A DNA stretch of 48,008 bases from an uncultured Clostridia bacterium (GTDB lineage: Bacteria > Bacillota > Clostridia > Christensenellales > UBA3700), in NCBI GenBank assembly GCA_947246685.1, contig CAMXSN010000010.1, positions 1 through 48,008 of the forward strand, read 5' to 3'. This document shows, piece after piece, positions 7,948-16,437 of the stretch (within the stretch, counting starts at the first letter, position 1; the number at the start of each line of letters is the position of its first letter). The notes under the pieces were generated by a model. It searched no databases. It was given only the letters and a program-made list of their open reading frames with translations, and was not told where the DNA came from. The position numbers and the translations under genes were made by a program.

Positions 7948-9291
7948 ATGACTAATTTGCCCAAAGAATTTTTATCGAGAATGAAGGTTATGCTTAAAGA
8001 CGGGTTCGATGAATTCGAGGCAAGTTTTGACAAAGAAAGATTATACGGATTGAGAATAAATACACTCAAATGCGACGCCGGCGTTGTGTTTGAGCGTTTT
8101 TCTTTGCAACCTATTCCTTGGTGCGATACGGGCTATTATTACGACGGCGAATCAAGTCCCGGCAAAGACGTACTGCACGACGCCGGCGCTTATTATATTC
8201 AGGAACCCAGCGCTATGGCAGTCGTTGAAAGCATGAACGTAAAAGAGGGCGACACGGTGTTGGATTTGTGCGCCGCTCCCGGTGGCAAGTCTACTCAGAT
8301 AGCGTGCAAGCTGGCGGGAAAAGGATTGTTGGTGTCCAACGAATTGATACCTTCGAGAGCTAAGATACTGTCGCAGAATATTGAGAGGATGGGCATCGGA
8401 AATTGTATAGTTCTCAATGAGCGTCCCGACGTTTTGGCAGGCAGATTCGCCAAGGCGTTTGATAAAATATTGGTGGACGCTCCGTGTTCTGGCGAGGGAA
8501 TGTTCAGAAAGAATGCTGTTGCGGTTGACGAATGGTCGCAAGAGGCCGTGATCAATTGCAAGGCGAGACAAATAGAGATACTCGATCATGCCGCTAATAT
8601 GCTCAAAGATGGAGGGACATTGACGTATTCTACGTGCACGTTTTCCAAAGAAGAAAACGAGGAAGTGATCGATAGCTTTTTAAGTCGACACGACCGATTC
8701 CGCGTTGTCGCTTCCGCTTATAAATTTGACAGCGGGATACCCATAGACGGAGGCAGTCGCAACGGCGAAATAACGCTGTGCAATCGCGTATATCCACATA
8801 AGGTTGGCGGCGAAGGACATTTTTTTGCAGTGTTGCAAAGCGACGGAGAAAAACTCCCATCAGATTATTCCGAGCAAATCCCTTCCATTGACGCCAAAAC
8901 ACTCAAAGAATGGAATGTTTGGCAGAAAGAGAATCTTTGTATAGAAATCAAAGCTGATTTATCCTTCGGACAAAATCTCTACGCAATGCCACAAGGAACT
9001 CCCAGATTGAACGGTCTCAAAGTGCTCAGAGCGGGATTGCATTTGGGCGAAATAAAAAAGAATCGATTTGAGCCGTCGCATTCCCTTGCGCTTGCTCTCG
9101 GAGTTGGACAGGTCAAAAGAGTGTTGGATATCGATAGCAAAGCCGCCGAAAAATTTATAAGCGGGCAGACGGTCGAATACGGCGGAGAGAAAGGATGGAC
9201 GCTCGTTGCTTGCAACGGCATTTCGTTGGGTTGGTGTAAGTGCGACGGCGTATATGCGAAAAATCATTATCCCAAAGGATTGAGGAAATAG
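7948..9291 (+). CDS. rsmF: 16S rRNA (cytosine-C5) methyltransferase, RsmF type
   Basis: This SAM-dependent enzyme makes 5-methylcytosine in rRNA. The SAM-binding motif DLCAAPGGKS is at residues 106-115. The two catalytic cysteines of the Nol1/NSUN family are C180 (DAPCSGEGMF) and C230 (STCTFSKEEN). After the methyltransferase core come the pre-PUA/PUA-like C-terminal segments typical of RsmF (NLYAMP and GLHLGEIKKNRFEPSHSLA), which separate it from RsmB. The frame extends upstream to 7888, but that lies within the promoter. The ATG at 7948 follows CGAGG at the right distance and gives 447 residues. The next gene starts on the base after its stop, so the two are probably co-translated. Confidence 0.93.
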   Translation: MTNLPKEFLSRMKVMLKDGFDEFEASFDKERLYGLRINTLKCDAGVVFERFSLQPIPWCDTGYYYDGESSPGKDVLHDAGAYYIQEPSAMAVVESMNVKEGDTVLDLCAAPGGKSTQIACKLAGKGLLVSNELIPSRAKILSQNIERMGIGNCIVLNERPDVLAGRFAKAFDKILVDAPCSGEGMFRKNAVAVDEWSQEAVINCKARQIEILDHAANMLKDGGTLTYSTCTFSKEENEEVIDSFLSRHDRFRVVASAYKFDSGIPIDGGSRNGEITLCNRVYPHKVGGEGHFFAVLQSDGEKLPSDYSEQIPSIDAKTLKEWNVWQKENLCIEIKADLSFGQNLYAMPQGTPRLNGLKVLRAGLHLGEIKKNRFEPSHSLALALGVGQVKRVLDIDSKAAEKFISGQTVEYGGEKGWTLVACNGISLGWCKCDGVYAKNHYPKGLRK

Positions 9292-10239
9292 ATGAAAATA
9301 GTGGTTCTTGACGGTTATACTACGGACGTAGGCAAGTTGAGTTGGTCGGATTTAGAGGCTCTGGGCGAGTTGAGTTATTACGAGCGGACGGCTCCGGATC
9401 AGGTGTTGGAGAGGGCTAAGGACGCGGAGATACTCATTGTCAACAAGGTTGTATTGACGCGCGATACGCTGTCACGGTTGAATAAGCTCAAATACATCGG
9501 ATTGCTGTCGACGGGATTCAACGTCGTTGATACGGATTATGCAAAGAGCAGGGGAATCCCCGTATGCAACGTGCCCGACTATTCTACTAAATCAGTTGCG
9601 CAGTTGAGCGTAGCGTTGCTGCTTGAGATAGCTATGGGCGTAGGAGCGCACGGCAAATCCGTTCGCGACGGGCAGTGGTGCGGACAAAAAGACTTCTGCT
9701 ATCAGTTGCAAAACGTAGTGGAGCTTGACGGCAAAACATTGGGGCTAATAGGTTACGGAGCGATTGCTAAGGAAGTAGCGTTAATTTGCAGCGCGCTGGG
9801 TATGAAAGTCGTAGCTTACAGACGGACTCACTTTACCGACGGCGTAGCCAAGAGAGTAGACCTTGAAGAACTGTATAGATTAAGCGACGTCGTAAGCATG
9901 CATTGTCCGCTCAACGGGCAGAGCAGTAAGATGATTGACGGCGAAGCGATATCAAGAATGAAAGACGGCGTAATAATTATCAATACTGCCCGCGGAGGAG
10001 TAGTGGATGAAGACGCTATACGCCTAGCTCTCGACAGCGGCAAGATAGGCGCTTACGGCGCAGACGTGCTCTCTTGCGAACCGCCCTCACGGGATAACCC
10101 TTTGTTAAGCGCACCAAGATGCTACGTGACTCCTCATATAGGATGGGCGTCCGAGGAAGCGAGAAAGAGGTTAATGTCTGCAGTCGTCGACAACGTCAAA
10201 GCTTTTTTGTCGGGAAGAATAAAAAATTGCGTCTATTGA
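9292..10239 (+). CDS. D-2-hydroxyacid dehydrogenase, glycerate/hydroxypyruvate reductase-like
   Basis: This is a NAD(P)-dependent reductase of 2-keto acids to D-2-hydroxy acids. The Rossmann motif GLIGYGAIAKE is at residues 151-161, and the catalytic set is R234 (NTARGG), E263 (SCEPP) and H282 (TPHIGWAS). At 315 residues it matches the hydroxypyruvate reductase-like subgroup. It lacks the C-terminal ACT domain of SerA, so phosphoglycerate dehydrogenase is unlikely. The start is fixed by the ribosome site GAGGAA inside the last codons of rsmF, whose stop it abuts. The real substrate (hydroxypyruvate, glyoxylate or another keto acid) cannot be told from sequence. Confidence 0.88.
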   Translation: MKIVVLDGYTTDVGKLSWSDLEALGELSYYERTAPDQVLERAKDAEILIVNKVVLTRDTLSRLNKLKYIGLLSTGFNVVDTDYAKSRGIPVCNVPDYSTKSVAQLSVALLLEIAMGVGAHGKSVRDGQWCGQKDFCYQLQNVVELDGKTLGLIGYGAIAKEVALICSALGMKVVAYRRTHFTDGVAKRVDLEELYRLSDVVSMHCPLNGQSSKMIDGEAISRMKDGVIIINTARGGVVDEDAIRLALDSGKIGAYGADVLSCEPPSRDNPLLSAPRCYVTPHIGWASEEARKRLMSAVVDNVKAFLSGRIKNCVY

Positions 10240-10277
10240 TGCGTTGTCGGCACGTATATAAAGATTGGAAAACTGAG

Positions 10278-10299
10278 GTCAATCGGGGGCAAGATTGAC
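10278..10299 (+). promoter_or_regulatory. Small hairpin upstream of the aminotransferase
   Basis: GTCAATC (10278-10284) and GATTGAC (10293-10299) form a perfect 7-bp stem around a G-rich 8-nt loop. A further ACTG/CAGT pairing outside an AGG bulge is possible. It ends 16 bp before the ATG and just upstream of the AAGAGG ribosome site. It may be an operator or an RNA hairpin; no U-tract follows, so it is not a terminator. Confidence 0.3.
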
Positions 10300-10315
10300 A
10301 GTTTAAGAGGTAATT

Positions 10316-11506
10316 ATGATATCAAGAAAGATGGACGGAATCGTCAGATCAGGATCGGCGATCAGAGCTATGTTTGAAGAGGGAAAAAGGCTTGCGCAGA
10401 TTTACGGCAAAGAAAACGTATTTGATTTTTCTTTGGGTAATCCAAGCGTGCCGGCTCCTTCAAAAGTCAACGAAGCAATAAAAAGTATTGTCGACAGCGT
10501 GGACGCTATGACTTTGCACGGCTATATGACCAACAGCGGTTACGAAAGCGTAAGACAGACAGTCGCGAATAATCTCAACCGCCGATTCAATACGGATTAT
10601 TCGGCAAGGAATATAGTAATGACCGTCGGCGCGGCGGGAGGACTCAACGTTGCTCTCAAAGCTATCGTCGATCCGGGCGACGAGATTATCGTATTTGCTC
10701 CGTATTTTGGAGAATATGACAACTATATATCCAACGTAGACGGCAAAGCAGTCGTGATTCCGCCAAATCCACCTTCTTTTCAACCGAATATAGATGCTTT
10801 GGAAAAAGCCGTCGGCGTTCGCACGAAAGCTGTGATAGTCAACAGCCCCAACAATCCCACCGGGGCGGTATACGGCGCGGAAACGTTGAAGAGTTTGGGG
10901 GACTTGCTTAGACGGAAAAGTAAAGAAAAGGGCGAGGCAATATATCTTATTTCCGACGAGCCTTACAGAGAGATAATTTACGACGGCAATAAGTGCGAAT
11001 ACGTCGCCGATTATTACGACGACACGATAGTTGGATATTCGTATTCAAAATCGCTTTCTCTACCCGGAGAGAGGATTGGATATCTTGCTATATCCGATAA
11101 GGCGGAAGACAGCGAAAACCTTTTGTCGGCATGCAACGTTGCTACAAGGATATTGGGATTTGTCAACGCGCCGTCTTTGCAGCAGTTGGTAGTGGAACGC
11201 TGTATAGATGAGAAGACGGACGTAAGCGCTTACGATAAGAATCGTCGACTGCTATATTCCGCGTTGACTCAATACGGATTCGAATGCGTCAAACCGCAAG
11301 GCGCGTTTTATCTATTTGTCAAATGTCCGATAGAGGAAAGCGTTTTTATTGCAAAGGCAAAGGAATATAATTTGCTCTTGGTAGGAGGAAAAAGCTTTGC
11401 TTGCGAAGGTTACGTACGTATCGCCTATTGCGTAGATTACGACATGATAGAAAGAGCGTTGCCCGCATTCAAAAAGCTTGCGGAAGCGACGATAGGCAAT
11501 AGGTAA
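10316..11506 (+). CDS. PLP-dependent aminotransferase, fold type I (aspartate/aromatic class)
   Basis: This class I/II aminotransferase has 396 residues. The internal aldimine lysine is K245 (YSYSKSLSLPGERIGY). Supporting cofactor residues are N180 (NSPNNPTG), D214 and Y217 (SDEPYREI), and the carboxylate-binding arginine is near R368 (YVRIAY). The amino donor and acceptor cannot be predicted. Similar Clostridia proteins are often annotated as aspartate or alanine transaminases. AAGAGG lies before the ATG. Its place after a 2-hydroxyacid dehydrogenase is consistent with amino-acid/keto-acid interconversion, but a 76-bp gap with a hairpin separates them. Confidence 0.9.
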   Translation: MISRKMDGIVRSGSAIRAMFEEGKRLAQIYGKENVFDFSLGNPSVPAPSKVNEAIKSIVDSVDAMTLHGYMTNSGYESVRQTVANNLNRRFNTDYSARNIVMTVGAAGGLNVALKAIVDPGDEIIVFAPYFGEYDNYISNVDGKAVVIPPNPPSFQPNIDALEKAVGVRTKAVIVNSPNNPTGAVYGAETLKSLGDLLRRKSKEKGEAIYLISDEPYREIIYDGNKCEYVADYYDDTIVGYSYSKSLSLPGERIGYLAISDKAEDSENLLSACNVATRILGFVNAPSLQQLVVERCIDEKTDVSAYDKNRRLLYSALTQYGFECVKPQGAFYLFVKCPIEESVFIAKAKEYNLLLVGGKSFACEGYVRIAYCVDYDMIERALPAFKKLAEATIGNR

Positions 11507-11567
11507 TAAGCGTCCGCCGATAGAGCTGTATTCACAGCCTTCAAATTTATATTTTATAGGAGAAATT

Positions 11568-12437
11568 ATGAGCGTAATAAAATCAGATAAACTGACGGTA
11601 AAAATAGACGAATGCGGCAGTTCTCTCACGTCGTTTTACGACGAAGTAAAAGACGTCGAATTGCTATGGCAGGGAAGCGAAGATAGCTGGACGGGACAGG
11701 ACGTGACGATATTCCCGTTTGTCGGCAGATTGAAGGACGGTTTCTACACCGTCGACGGGATCGAATATCATATGCCGGCGCACGGACTGTGCAGAACGCA
11801 TACGTTTGATATCGTAGGTAAGACAAACAATTCAGTCACTCATTCGTTTGGTTGGGACGAAGATACTTTGACAAGCTATCCGTATAAATTTCAACTAAAT
11901 GTTGAACACATTGTCGAGGGTGCGAAATATATCAAGAAAATGACGGTGAAAAACCTAGACGTAAAAGATATGTATTTCGGCATCGGCGGTCATCCCGCAA
12001 TGCAAGTGCCCGTCGATAAAGACGGCGATACCGAAGAAAGTAATATAGTATTTGCCAAAAAGTTAAACGTTGAGAATTATTTTCTCGACGATGCGGGACA
12101 TTATATAGAGCGCAGAGGAGAGTTCGGTTCTTTCGAATCTTTCTCATGTTCAAAAGATACTATGAAAAAATACAAGACGCTGATATTTACGGGGGAAGAG
12201 TTCCGTTCCGCGAGTTTGAAAAGACCTGACGGGATCGAAGTCGAATTTGAATTTTCGGCGCCGCCGGCGCTTGCGTTTTGGTCGCATCCCGATTGCGGCG
12301 GTTATTACTGCGTGGAACCTTGGTGGGGAATTCCCGATTTTGCCGATACGGTACGGGAATTGAAAGATAAAGAGTTGATACAAAAACTAGCAGCGGGAGA
12401 AAGCCGCGAATATATTTTTTCTATAGAAATCAAATAA
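11568..12437 (+). CDS. Aldose 1-epimerase family protein, LacX/YeaD-like
   Basis: This beta-sandwich sugar mutarotase relative has 289 residues. Family landmarks are FPFVGRL near residue 50, HGLCR in the middle with the first catalytic-type histidine, GGHPA with the second, and PWWGIPD near the C-terminus. These place it in the LacX-like branch, whose substrates are mostly unknown, and not with true GalM. It ends 20 bp before the sialidase, so the two probably share a transcript. An inferred role is interconverting anomers of sialic acid or N-acetylmannosamine, as NanM does with an unrelated fold. The ribosome site is AGGAGA. Confidence 0.88.
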   Translation: MSVIKSDKLTVKIDECGSSLTSFYDEVKDVELLWQGSEDSWTGQDVTIFPFVGRLKDGFYTVDGIEYHMPAHGLCRTHTFDIVGKTNNSVTHSFGWDEDTLTSYPYKFQLNVEHIVEGAKYIKKMTVKNLDVKDMYFGIGGHPAMQVPVDKDGDTEESNIVFAKKLNVENYFLDDAGHYIERRGEFGSFESFSCSKDTMKKYKTLIFTGEEFRSASLKRPDGIEVEFEFSAPPALAFWSHPDCGGYYCVEPWWGIPDFADTVRELKDKELIQKLAAGESREYIFSIEIK

Positions 12438-12457
12438 AAATACGATTGGAGTATAAT

Positions 12458-13774
12458 ATGACGATGCAGATACAGACGATATTCAGCAAAGAAAGCGGCA
12501 ACGCGGATAATTACAGAATCCCTTCGATAGTCAAGACCAAGAGCGGTATGCTCGTCGCGTGCGCAGACGAGAGATTTTTTACTTGCAGAGACAATCCCAA
12601 TCGCATAGATAAAGTTGTCAGACGATCTAAAGATAACGGACTGACTTGGGATGATCAGATAACCGTCGTCAGAGAAGTCGGCGAATCGATGACAGACGCG
12701 TCCGCGGCTATCGATCCTTGTATGTTATACGACGAAGATACAGACACGATATTCATGATCTATTCGCATACTCCCGCAGGAATAGGCATTCTCAACTGTA
12801 AGAAGGGTACCGGACAGGACGAAGACGGCAACCTGTACCTTTACGAGGGTAAGAAAAGATATACTCTCAAAGACGGTAAGGTTTACGATTCGGACGGCAA
12901 ACTCGACGATGATTATTCAGTTACCGCCGAAGGAGACGTGTTTTTCAAGGGAGAACCTGCAGGTAATTACCGCCTTAATTCGGGCATACTCAAAGAGCTT
13001 AGGACTTCGCATCTGTATATAACTTCGTCTTGCGACGACGGAGCTACGTGGTCTACGCCTGTCAATATATCCTATCAAGTCAAAGAAAAATACATGTCGT
13101 TTTTCGGAGCGGGACCTGGCGTCGGCATTTCCGTAAAAGAAGGGAAATACAAGGGAAGAATTATCTTCCCGGCGTATTACAACGTGGTCGAAAAAGGCGG
13201 CATTCTCATGCTGTCGGCTTGTGTAATATACAGTGACGATAAAGGCAGAACGTGGCGCAGAGGCAAATCGCCCAATCAAACAAGAAAGCACGGGATTTTC
13301 CCTGTCGGGCACAGATTGGTTATGCCCGCGGATATGATAACGGAAACGCAGCTTATCGAGTGTCCTGGCGGATTATTGAAGATGTTTATGCGCAATCACT
13401 CGCCCAAGAGACTTATCTCCGTCGCGATAAGCGACGACGGCGGAGCAAGCTGGCATAATTACAAGCATCATCCGCAGCTGCCTCACTGCATATGTCAGTG
13501 TTGCGTGATAAAAGGCGAAGACAACGGCAGAGAAGTCACGATTTTCCTCAATGCGGCGGATACTAAGGCGAGAAGGAACGGAGTAATTAGACTGTCTTAC
13601 GATTACGGAGAAACGTTTGAATACAGCAAATTGATCAAGGACGGAGAATTTGTTTACAGCTCTATGGTATGGTTGGGAGACGGGAAAATAGGCGTCATGT
13701 ATGAAGAAGACACTCAGCACGAAAAAATCAACTACACGGTAGTGACGCTTGATGAAATCAAAAGCGAAAAATAA
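12458..13774 (+). CDS. Exo-alpha-sialidase, GH33, without signal peptide
   Basis: It releases terminal sialic acid from glycans. The 438-residue product has the six-bladed propeller marks of GH33: YRIP with the first arginine of the triad (R20) and five Asp-box-type repeats (SKDNGLTW 57-64, SCDDGATW 191-198, SDDKGRTW 259-266, SDDGGASW 325-332, SYDYGETF 380-387). It also has the ETQLIE segment (near 296-301) and MRN with R312, plus the catalytic tyrosine Y400 in VYSSM. D80 or D86 may be the acid/base. An insertion of about 70 residues lies between the first two boxes. The N-terminus is not hydrophobic, so it appears cytoplasmic. The ATG at 12458 follows TTGGAG; an in-frame TTG at 12446 is part of that site. 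Confidence 0.92.
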   Translation: MTMQIQTIFSKESGNADNYRIPSIVKTKSGMLVACADERFFTCRDNPNRIDKVVRRSKDNGLTWDDQITVVREVGESMTDASAAIDPCMLYDEDTDTIFMIYSHTPAGIGILNCKKGTGQDEDGNLYLYEGKKRYTLKDGKVYDSDGKLDDDYSVTAEGDVFFKGEPAGNYRLNSGILKELRTSHLYITSSCDDGATWSTPVNISYQVKEKYMSFFGAGPGVGISVKEGKYKGRIIFPAYYNVVEKGGILMLSACVIYSDDKGRTWRRGKSPNQTRKHGIFPVGHRLVMPADMITETQLIECPGGLLKMFMRNHSPKRLISVAISDDGGASWHNYKHHPQLPHCICQCCVIKGEDNGREVTIFLNAADTKARRNGVIRLSYDYGETFEYSKLIKDGEFVYSSMVWLGDGKIGVMYEEDTQHEKINYTVVTLDEIKSEK

Positions 13775-13798
13775 TTTATTTTTATTGCCCGATAGCGC

Positions 13799-13827
13799 TT
13801 GATTATGTCATATAAAAGTAATATAGT
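13799..13827 (+). promoter_or_regulatory. Probable promoter of nanE-nanK-nanA
   Basis: TTGATT (13799-13804), a 17-bp spacer and TATAGT (13822-13827) lie in the 120-bp gap between the sialidase and nanE. The nan genes can therefore be transcribed apart from the sialidase. Confidence 0.55.
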
Positions 13828-13837
13828 ATTAAGCGGC

Positions 13838-13883
13838 AAGTCGCAAGTCAATGCGGGTTTTATCTGCGTCGGAGCGGCGACTT
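13838..13883 (+). promoter_or_regulatory. Inverted arms flanking the nanE leader
   Basis: AAGTCGC (13838-13844) and GCGACTT (13877-13883) are perfect 7-nt arms around a 32-nt loop that contains TGCGGG. The right arm abuts the AAGGAG ribosome site of nanE. It might be a repressor site or an RNA stem that limits ribosome access; it is short and may be chance. Confidence 0.3.
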
Positions 13884-13894
13884 AAGGAGTTAAA

Positions 13895-14572
13895 ATGGCT
13901 AATTTGAAAAGAGGTCTCATAGTGTCCTGTCAAGCTGTAAAAGGAGAACCTTTATACGGGCTTGGTATTATGGGTTATATGGCGAGGGCCGCGGTTGCCG
14001 GAGGCGCGATAGGAATAAGAGCCAATTACGTCGACGATATCGGCGACGTAAAGAGAGAAGTCGACGTGCCGGTGATCGGTATTATCAAGCAAGTATATCC
14101 TGACAGCGAAGTATATATAACGCCTACGCTCAAAGAGGTTAAAGACTTGCTGACGACAGGTTGCGAAGTCATTGCATTGGATTGCACGAAGAGACAACGA
14201 CCCAACGGAGAAAAGCTTGAGGATTTGGTCGAGTATATAAGACTTAACGCGCCTTCGGTGGAGATAATGGCGGACTGTTCCGACTTTGAAGATGCAGAGA
14301 GGGCGCACCGTCTCGGATTCGATTATATCGGGTCGACGATGAGAGGATATACGCCTTATACAAATGGCATTGATATACCGGATTATGATTTTCTCGTCAA
14401 ATTGGTCAAGAGTTTTCCCGATACCAAGATCATCGCGGAGGGCGGTATCTGGGAGAAAGACCAGCTTGTCAAAGTTTGCGAGTGCGGCGTTTACGCAGTA
14501 GTTATAGGCAGCAGTATCACGCGTCCCAAGGATATTACGCAACGATTTGTAGGAGCTATGAAATTATGCTGA
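13895..14572 (+). CDS. nanE: N-acetylmannosamine-6-phosphate 2-epimerase
   Basis: NanE converts ManNAc-6-phosphate to GlcNAc-6-phosphate, the last sialic-acid-specific step before amino-sugar catabolism. The 225-residue TIM barrel shows LIVSCQAVKGEPL at the N-terminus, ANYVDDI, GIIKQVYPDSEVYITPT with the phosphate-side lysine, ALDCTKRQRP, and IIAEGGIWEKDQ plus VVIGSSITRP at the C-terminal phosphate cup. AAGGAG sits 6 bp before the ATG. nanK begins inside its last codons (7-bp overlap), so their translation is coupled. Confidence 0.96.
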   Translation: MANLKRGLIVSCQAVKGEPLYGLGIMGYMARAAVAGGAIGIRANYVDDIGDVKREVDVPVIGIIKQVYPDSEVYITPTLKEVKDLLTTGCEVIALDCTKRQRPNGEKLEDLVEYIRLNAPSVEIMADCSDFEDAERAHRLGFDYIGSTMRGYTPYTNGIDIPDYDFLVKLVKSFPDTKIIAEGGIWEKDQLVKVCECGVYAVVIGSSITRPKDITQRFVGAMKLC

Positions 14573-15447
14573 CGATAGGCGTTGACGTAGGCGGTACGGG
14601 AATTAAGAGCGCGCTTATTAAAGTCGGCGACGTAAAGTGCGCCGATACTTACGAAATATTGGATTTTTCTTCCATGCCTACGCAGGCTTCGGAAGGAAGC
14701 GAAGTCGTCGTTCGCAATATAATCAAATCGATCGAACGCTACGATTGGCAAAAATGCGACCTGATAGCCGTCGCCAGCGCGGGGACGATTGATTGGGACA
14801 GCGGCACGGTTACGTTTGCGACAGCCACAATTCCGGGATACGCCGGAACGGAACTTTCACGCATTCTCACAGAATATTTCGGAAGACGCGTAGTCGTTAT
14901 CAACGACGCAGTCGGCGCGTTGATCGGAGAAAGTTTTTTAGGCGCGGGCAAGAAAGCAGAAAGCGTGATGATGTTTACTATCGGCACCGGTTTGGGAGGA
15001 TCTTTTCTTGCGGAGAAGACGCTTGACGCTAATTCGGTAATAGATACCAAATCAGGGCATATGACTTTGCACGAAGGAGGCAGAAAGTGTACTTGCGGCA
15101 AAGCAGGTTGCGCGGAACAGTACGTGTCGGCTACCGCTCTCAAAAAATACGGCAACGACAATCTTTATCAGCTGTTTAGATCATCCGACGCAGCGGAGAA
15201 AAAAGTTAAAGTCGAGTTTTTCAAAGATTTGGCGCGCGTCATTTGCGAATCGGCGGGGCAATATAGACCTGATCTTGTGGTGATAGGCGGAGGAGTAATA
15301 GAGCTTTCCGAATATTGGTGGCAGAATTTCCTTAAAGAATACAAAAGGAAATGCGACGTTCCGATAGCTTCGGCAAGTTTAGGTAACAAAGCGGGCGTGT
15401 TGGGCAGCGTATACGCGATGGCTAACGGCGCTTTCAAAAATCAGTAA
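14566..15447 (+). CDS. nanK: ROK-family kinase, probable N-acetylmannosamine kinase
   Basis: It phosphorylates ManNAc to ManNAc-6-phosphate with ATP. The ROK marks are IGVDVGGTGIKSA (residues 4-16), the catalytic aspartate D114 (VINDAVGA), TIGTGLGGSF (138-147), and the zinc site H165 with C175, C177 and C182 (CTCGKAGCAEQ). It has 293 residues and lacks the DNA-binding domain of ROK repressors. The frame is open upstream to 14476, but AGGAGCT lies just before the ATG at 14566 and the glycine-rich loop then starts at the normal place. The specific substrate is inferred from its position between nanE and nanA; glucokinase-type activity is the alternative. Confidence 0.9.
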   Translation: MLTIGVDVGGTGIKSALIKVGDVKCADTYEILDFSSMPTQASEGSEVVVRNIIKSIERYDWQKCDLIAVASAGTIDWDSGTVTFATATIPGYAGTELSRILTEYFGRRVVVINDAVGALIGESFLGAGKKAESVMMFTIGTGLGGSFLAEKTLDANSVIDTKSGHMTLHEGGRKCTCGKAGCAEQYVSATALKKYGNDNLYQLFRSSDAAEKKVKVEFFKDLARVICESAGQYRPDLVVIGGGVIELSEYWWQNFLKEYKRKCDVPIASASLGNKAGVLGSVYAMANGAFKNQ

Positions 15448-15502
15448 TAGACCGTTTGTTTTCGCAGACGGGAAAATAAATTTTAATTGATAGAGGTAAA
15501 GA

Positions 15503-16378
15503 ATGGACAAGGCAAAATTCAAAGGCGTATTTTCGGCTCTTCTCACTCCATATACGTCCGATGATAAAATCAACGGCAAATCAGTGGCTAAGATAATTGA
15601 AATGAATTTGTCAAAAGGCATCAACGGCTTTTACGTAGGCGGTTCGACGGGAGAAGGAATGCTGTTGACTGTCGACGAAAGAAAGCAGCTTTTCAAATAT
15701 GCAGCCGAAAGCAATGCAGGCAGAGGCACTATGATAGCGCACGTCGGTACGATAAATACCAAGCACGCGATCGAGATGGCAAAATATGCCGAGGATATGG
15801 GGTATGACGCGATATCTGCGGTAGCTCCGTTTTATTACGGTTTTTCTTACGAAGCAATCAAAGGATATTACAACGAAATTGCAGATAGCGTAGAAATACC
15901 TATGATAATGTATAATTTTCCCAACGCCAACGGCTTTCAATTCAACAAAGAGAAAGCGGAGGATATGTTCAAAAACAAAAAGTTTATAGGTATCAAGCAC
16001 ACGACTGCAGATCTTTTTGCCTTGCAGCAGTTTAAGACCATGGACTGCGATCCGCTCGTATACAACGGATTTGACGAAATGCTCGTGGCAGGATTGAGTA
16101 TGGGCGCAGACGGCGGAATCGGTTCGACGTACAATTTTATGCCTGAAAAGTACGTCAAAATGTACGCGCTCTTTAACGAAGGCAAAATCAAAGAGGCTCA
16201 GGAAATCCAGTATGAAGCAAACCAGATCATAACTATGCTTATCAAATACGGCGTGTTTGCGGCGGAGAAAGGTATTCTCGAAGAGATGGGTATAGAGACG
16301 GGAGGTTGCAGAAAGCCGTTTATGCCGCTTAGCGCAGAGGGTAAGGCATATTGCAAGCAGCTTGTAAAATCTCTTTGA
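15503..16378 (+). CDS. nanA: N-acetylneuraminate lyase
   Basis: NanA splits Neu5Ac into ManNAc and pyruvate through a Schiff base. In the 291-residue TIM barrel the carboxylate-binding loop GGSTGE lies at 46-51, the catalytic tyrosine is Y137 (MIMYNFPN) and the Schiff-base lysine K165 (IGIKHTT). Y137 and K165 fall at the same numbers as in the E. coli enzyme. Other members of the DHDPS superfamily share the lysine, but the neighbours nanE and nanK fix the role. TAGAGG precedes the ATG. The gap after nanK is 55 bp with no terminator. Confidence 0.95.
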   Translation: MDKAKFKGVFSALLTPYTSDDKINGKSVAKIIEMNLSKGINGFYVGGSTGEGMLLTVDERKQLFKYAAESNAGRGTMIAHVGTINTKHAIEMAKYAEDMGYDAISAVAPFYYGFSYEAIKGYYNEIADSVEIPMIMYNFPNANGFQFNKEKAEDMFKNKKFIGIKHTTADLFALQQFKTMDCDPLVYNGFDEMLVAGLSMGADGGIGSTYNFMPEKYVKMYALFNEGKIKEAQEIQYEANQIITMLIKYGVFAAEKGILEEMGIETGGCRKPFMPLSAEGKAYCKQLVKSL

Positions 16379-16390
16379 CTTAAATATAAT
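16362..16390 (+). promoter_or_regulatory. SigA promoter of the Mrp-family gene
   Basis: TTGTAA (16362-16367, inside the end of nanA), a 17-bp spacer and a consensus TATAAT (16385-16390). It would uncouple the next gene from the nan operon. Confidence 0.6.
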
Positions 16391-16437
16391 ATTGCGGGCG
16401 GCGTGGCGAAGTCTTTCCGCCTGTTTGCAGGTGAAAT

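Noticed and set aside
16390..16420. Terminator between nanA and the Mrp gene
   Set aside because: GCGGGCGG/CCGCCTGT pair only with two G-U pairs around a 15-nt loop, and no U-tract follows.
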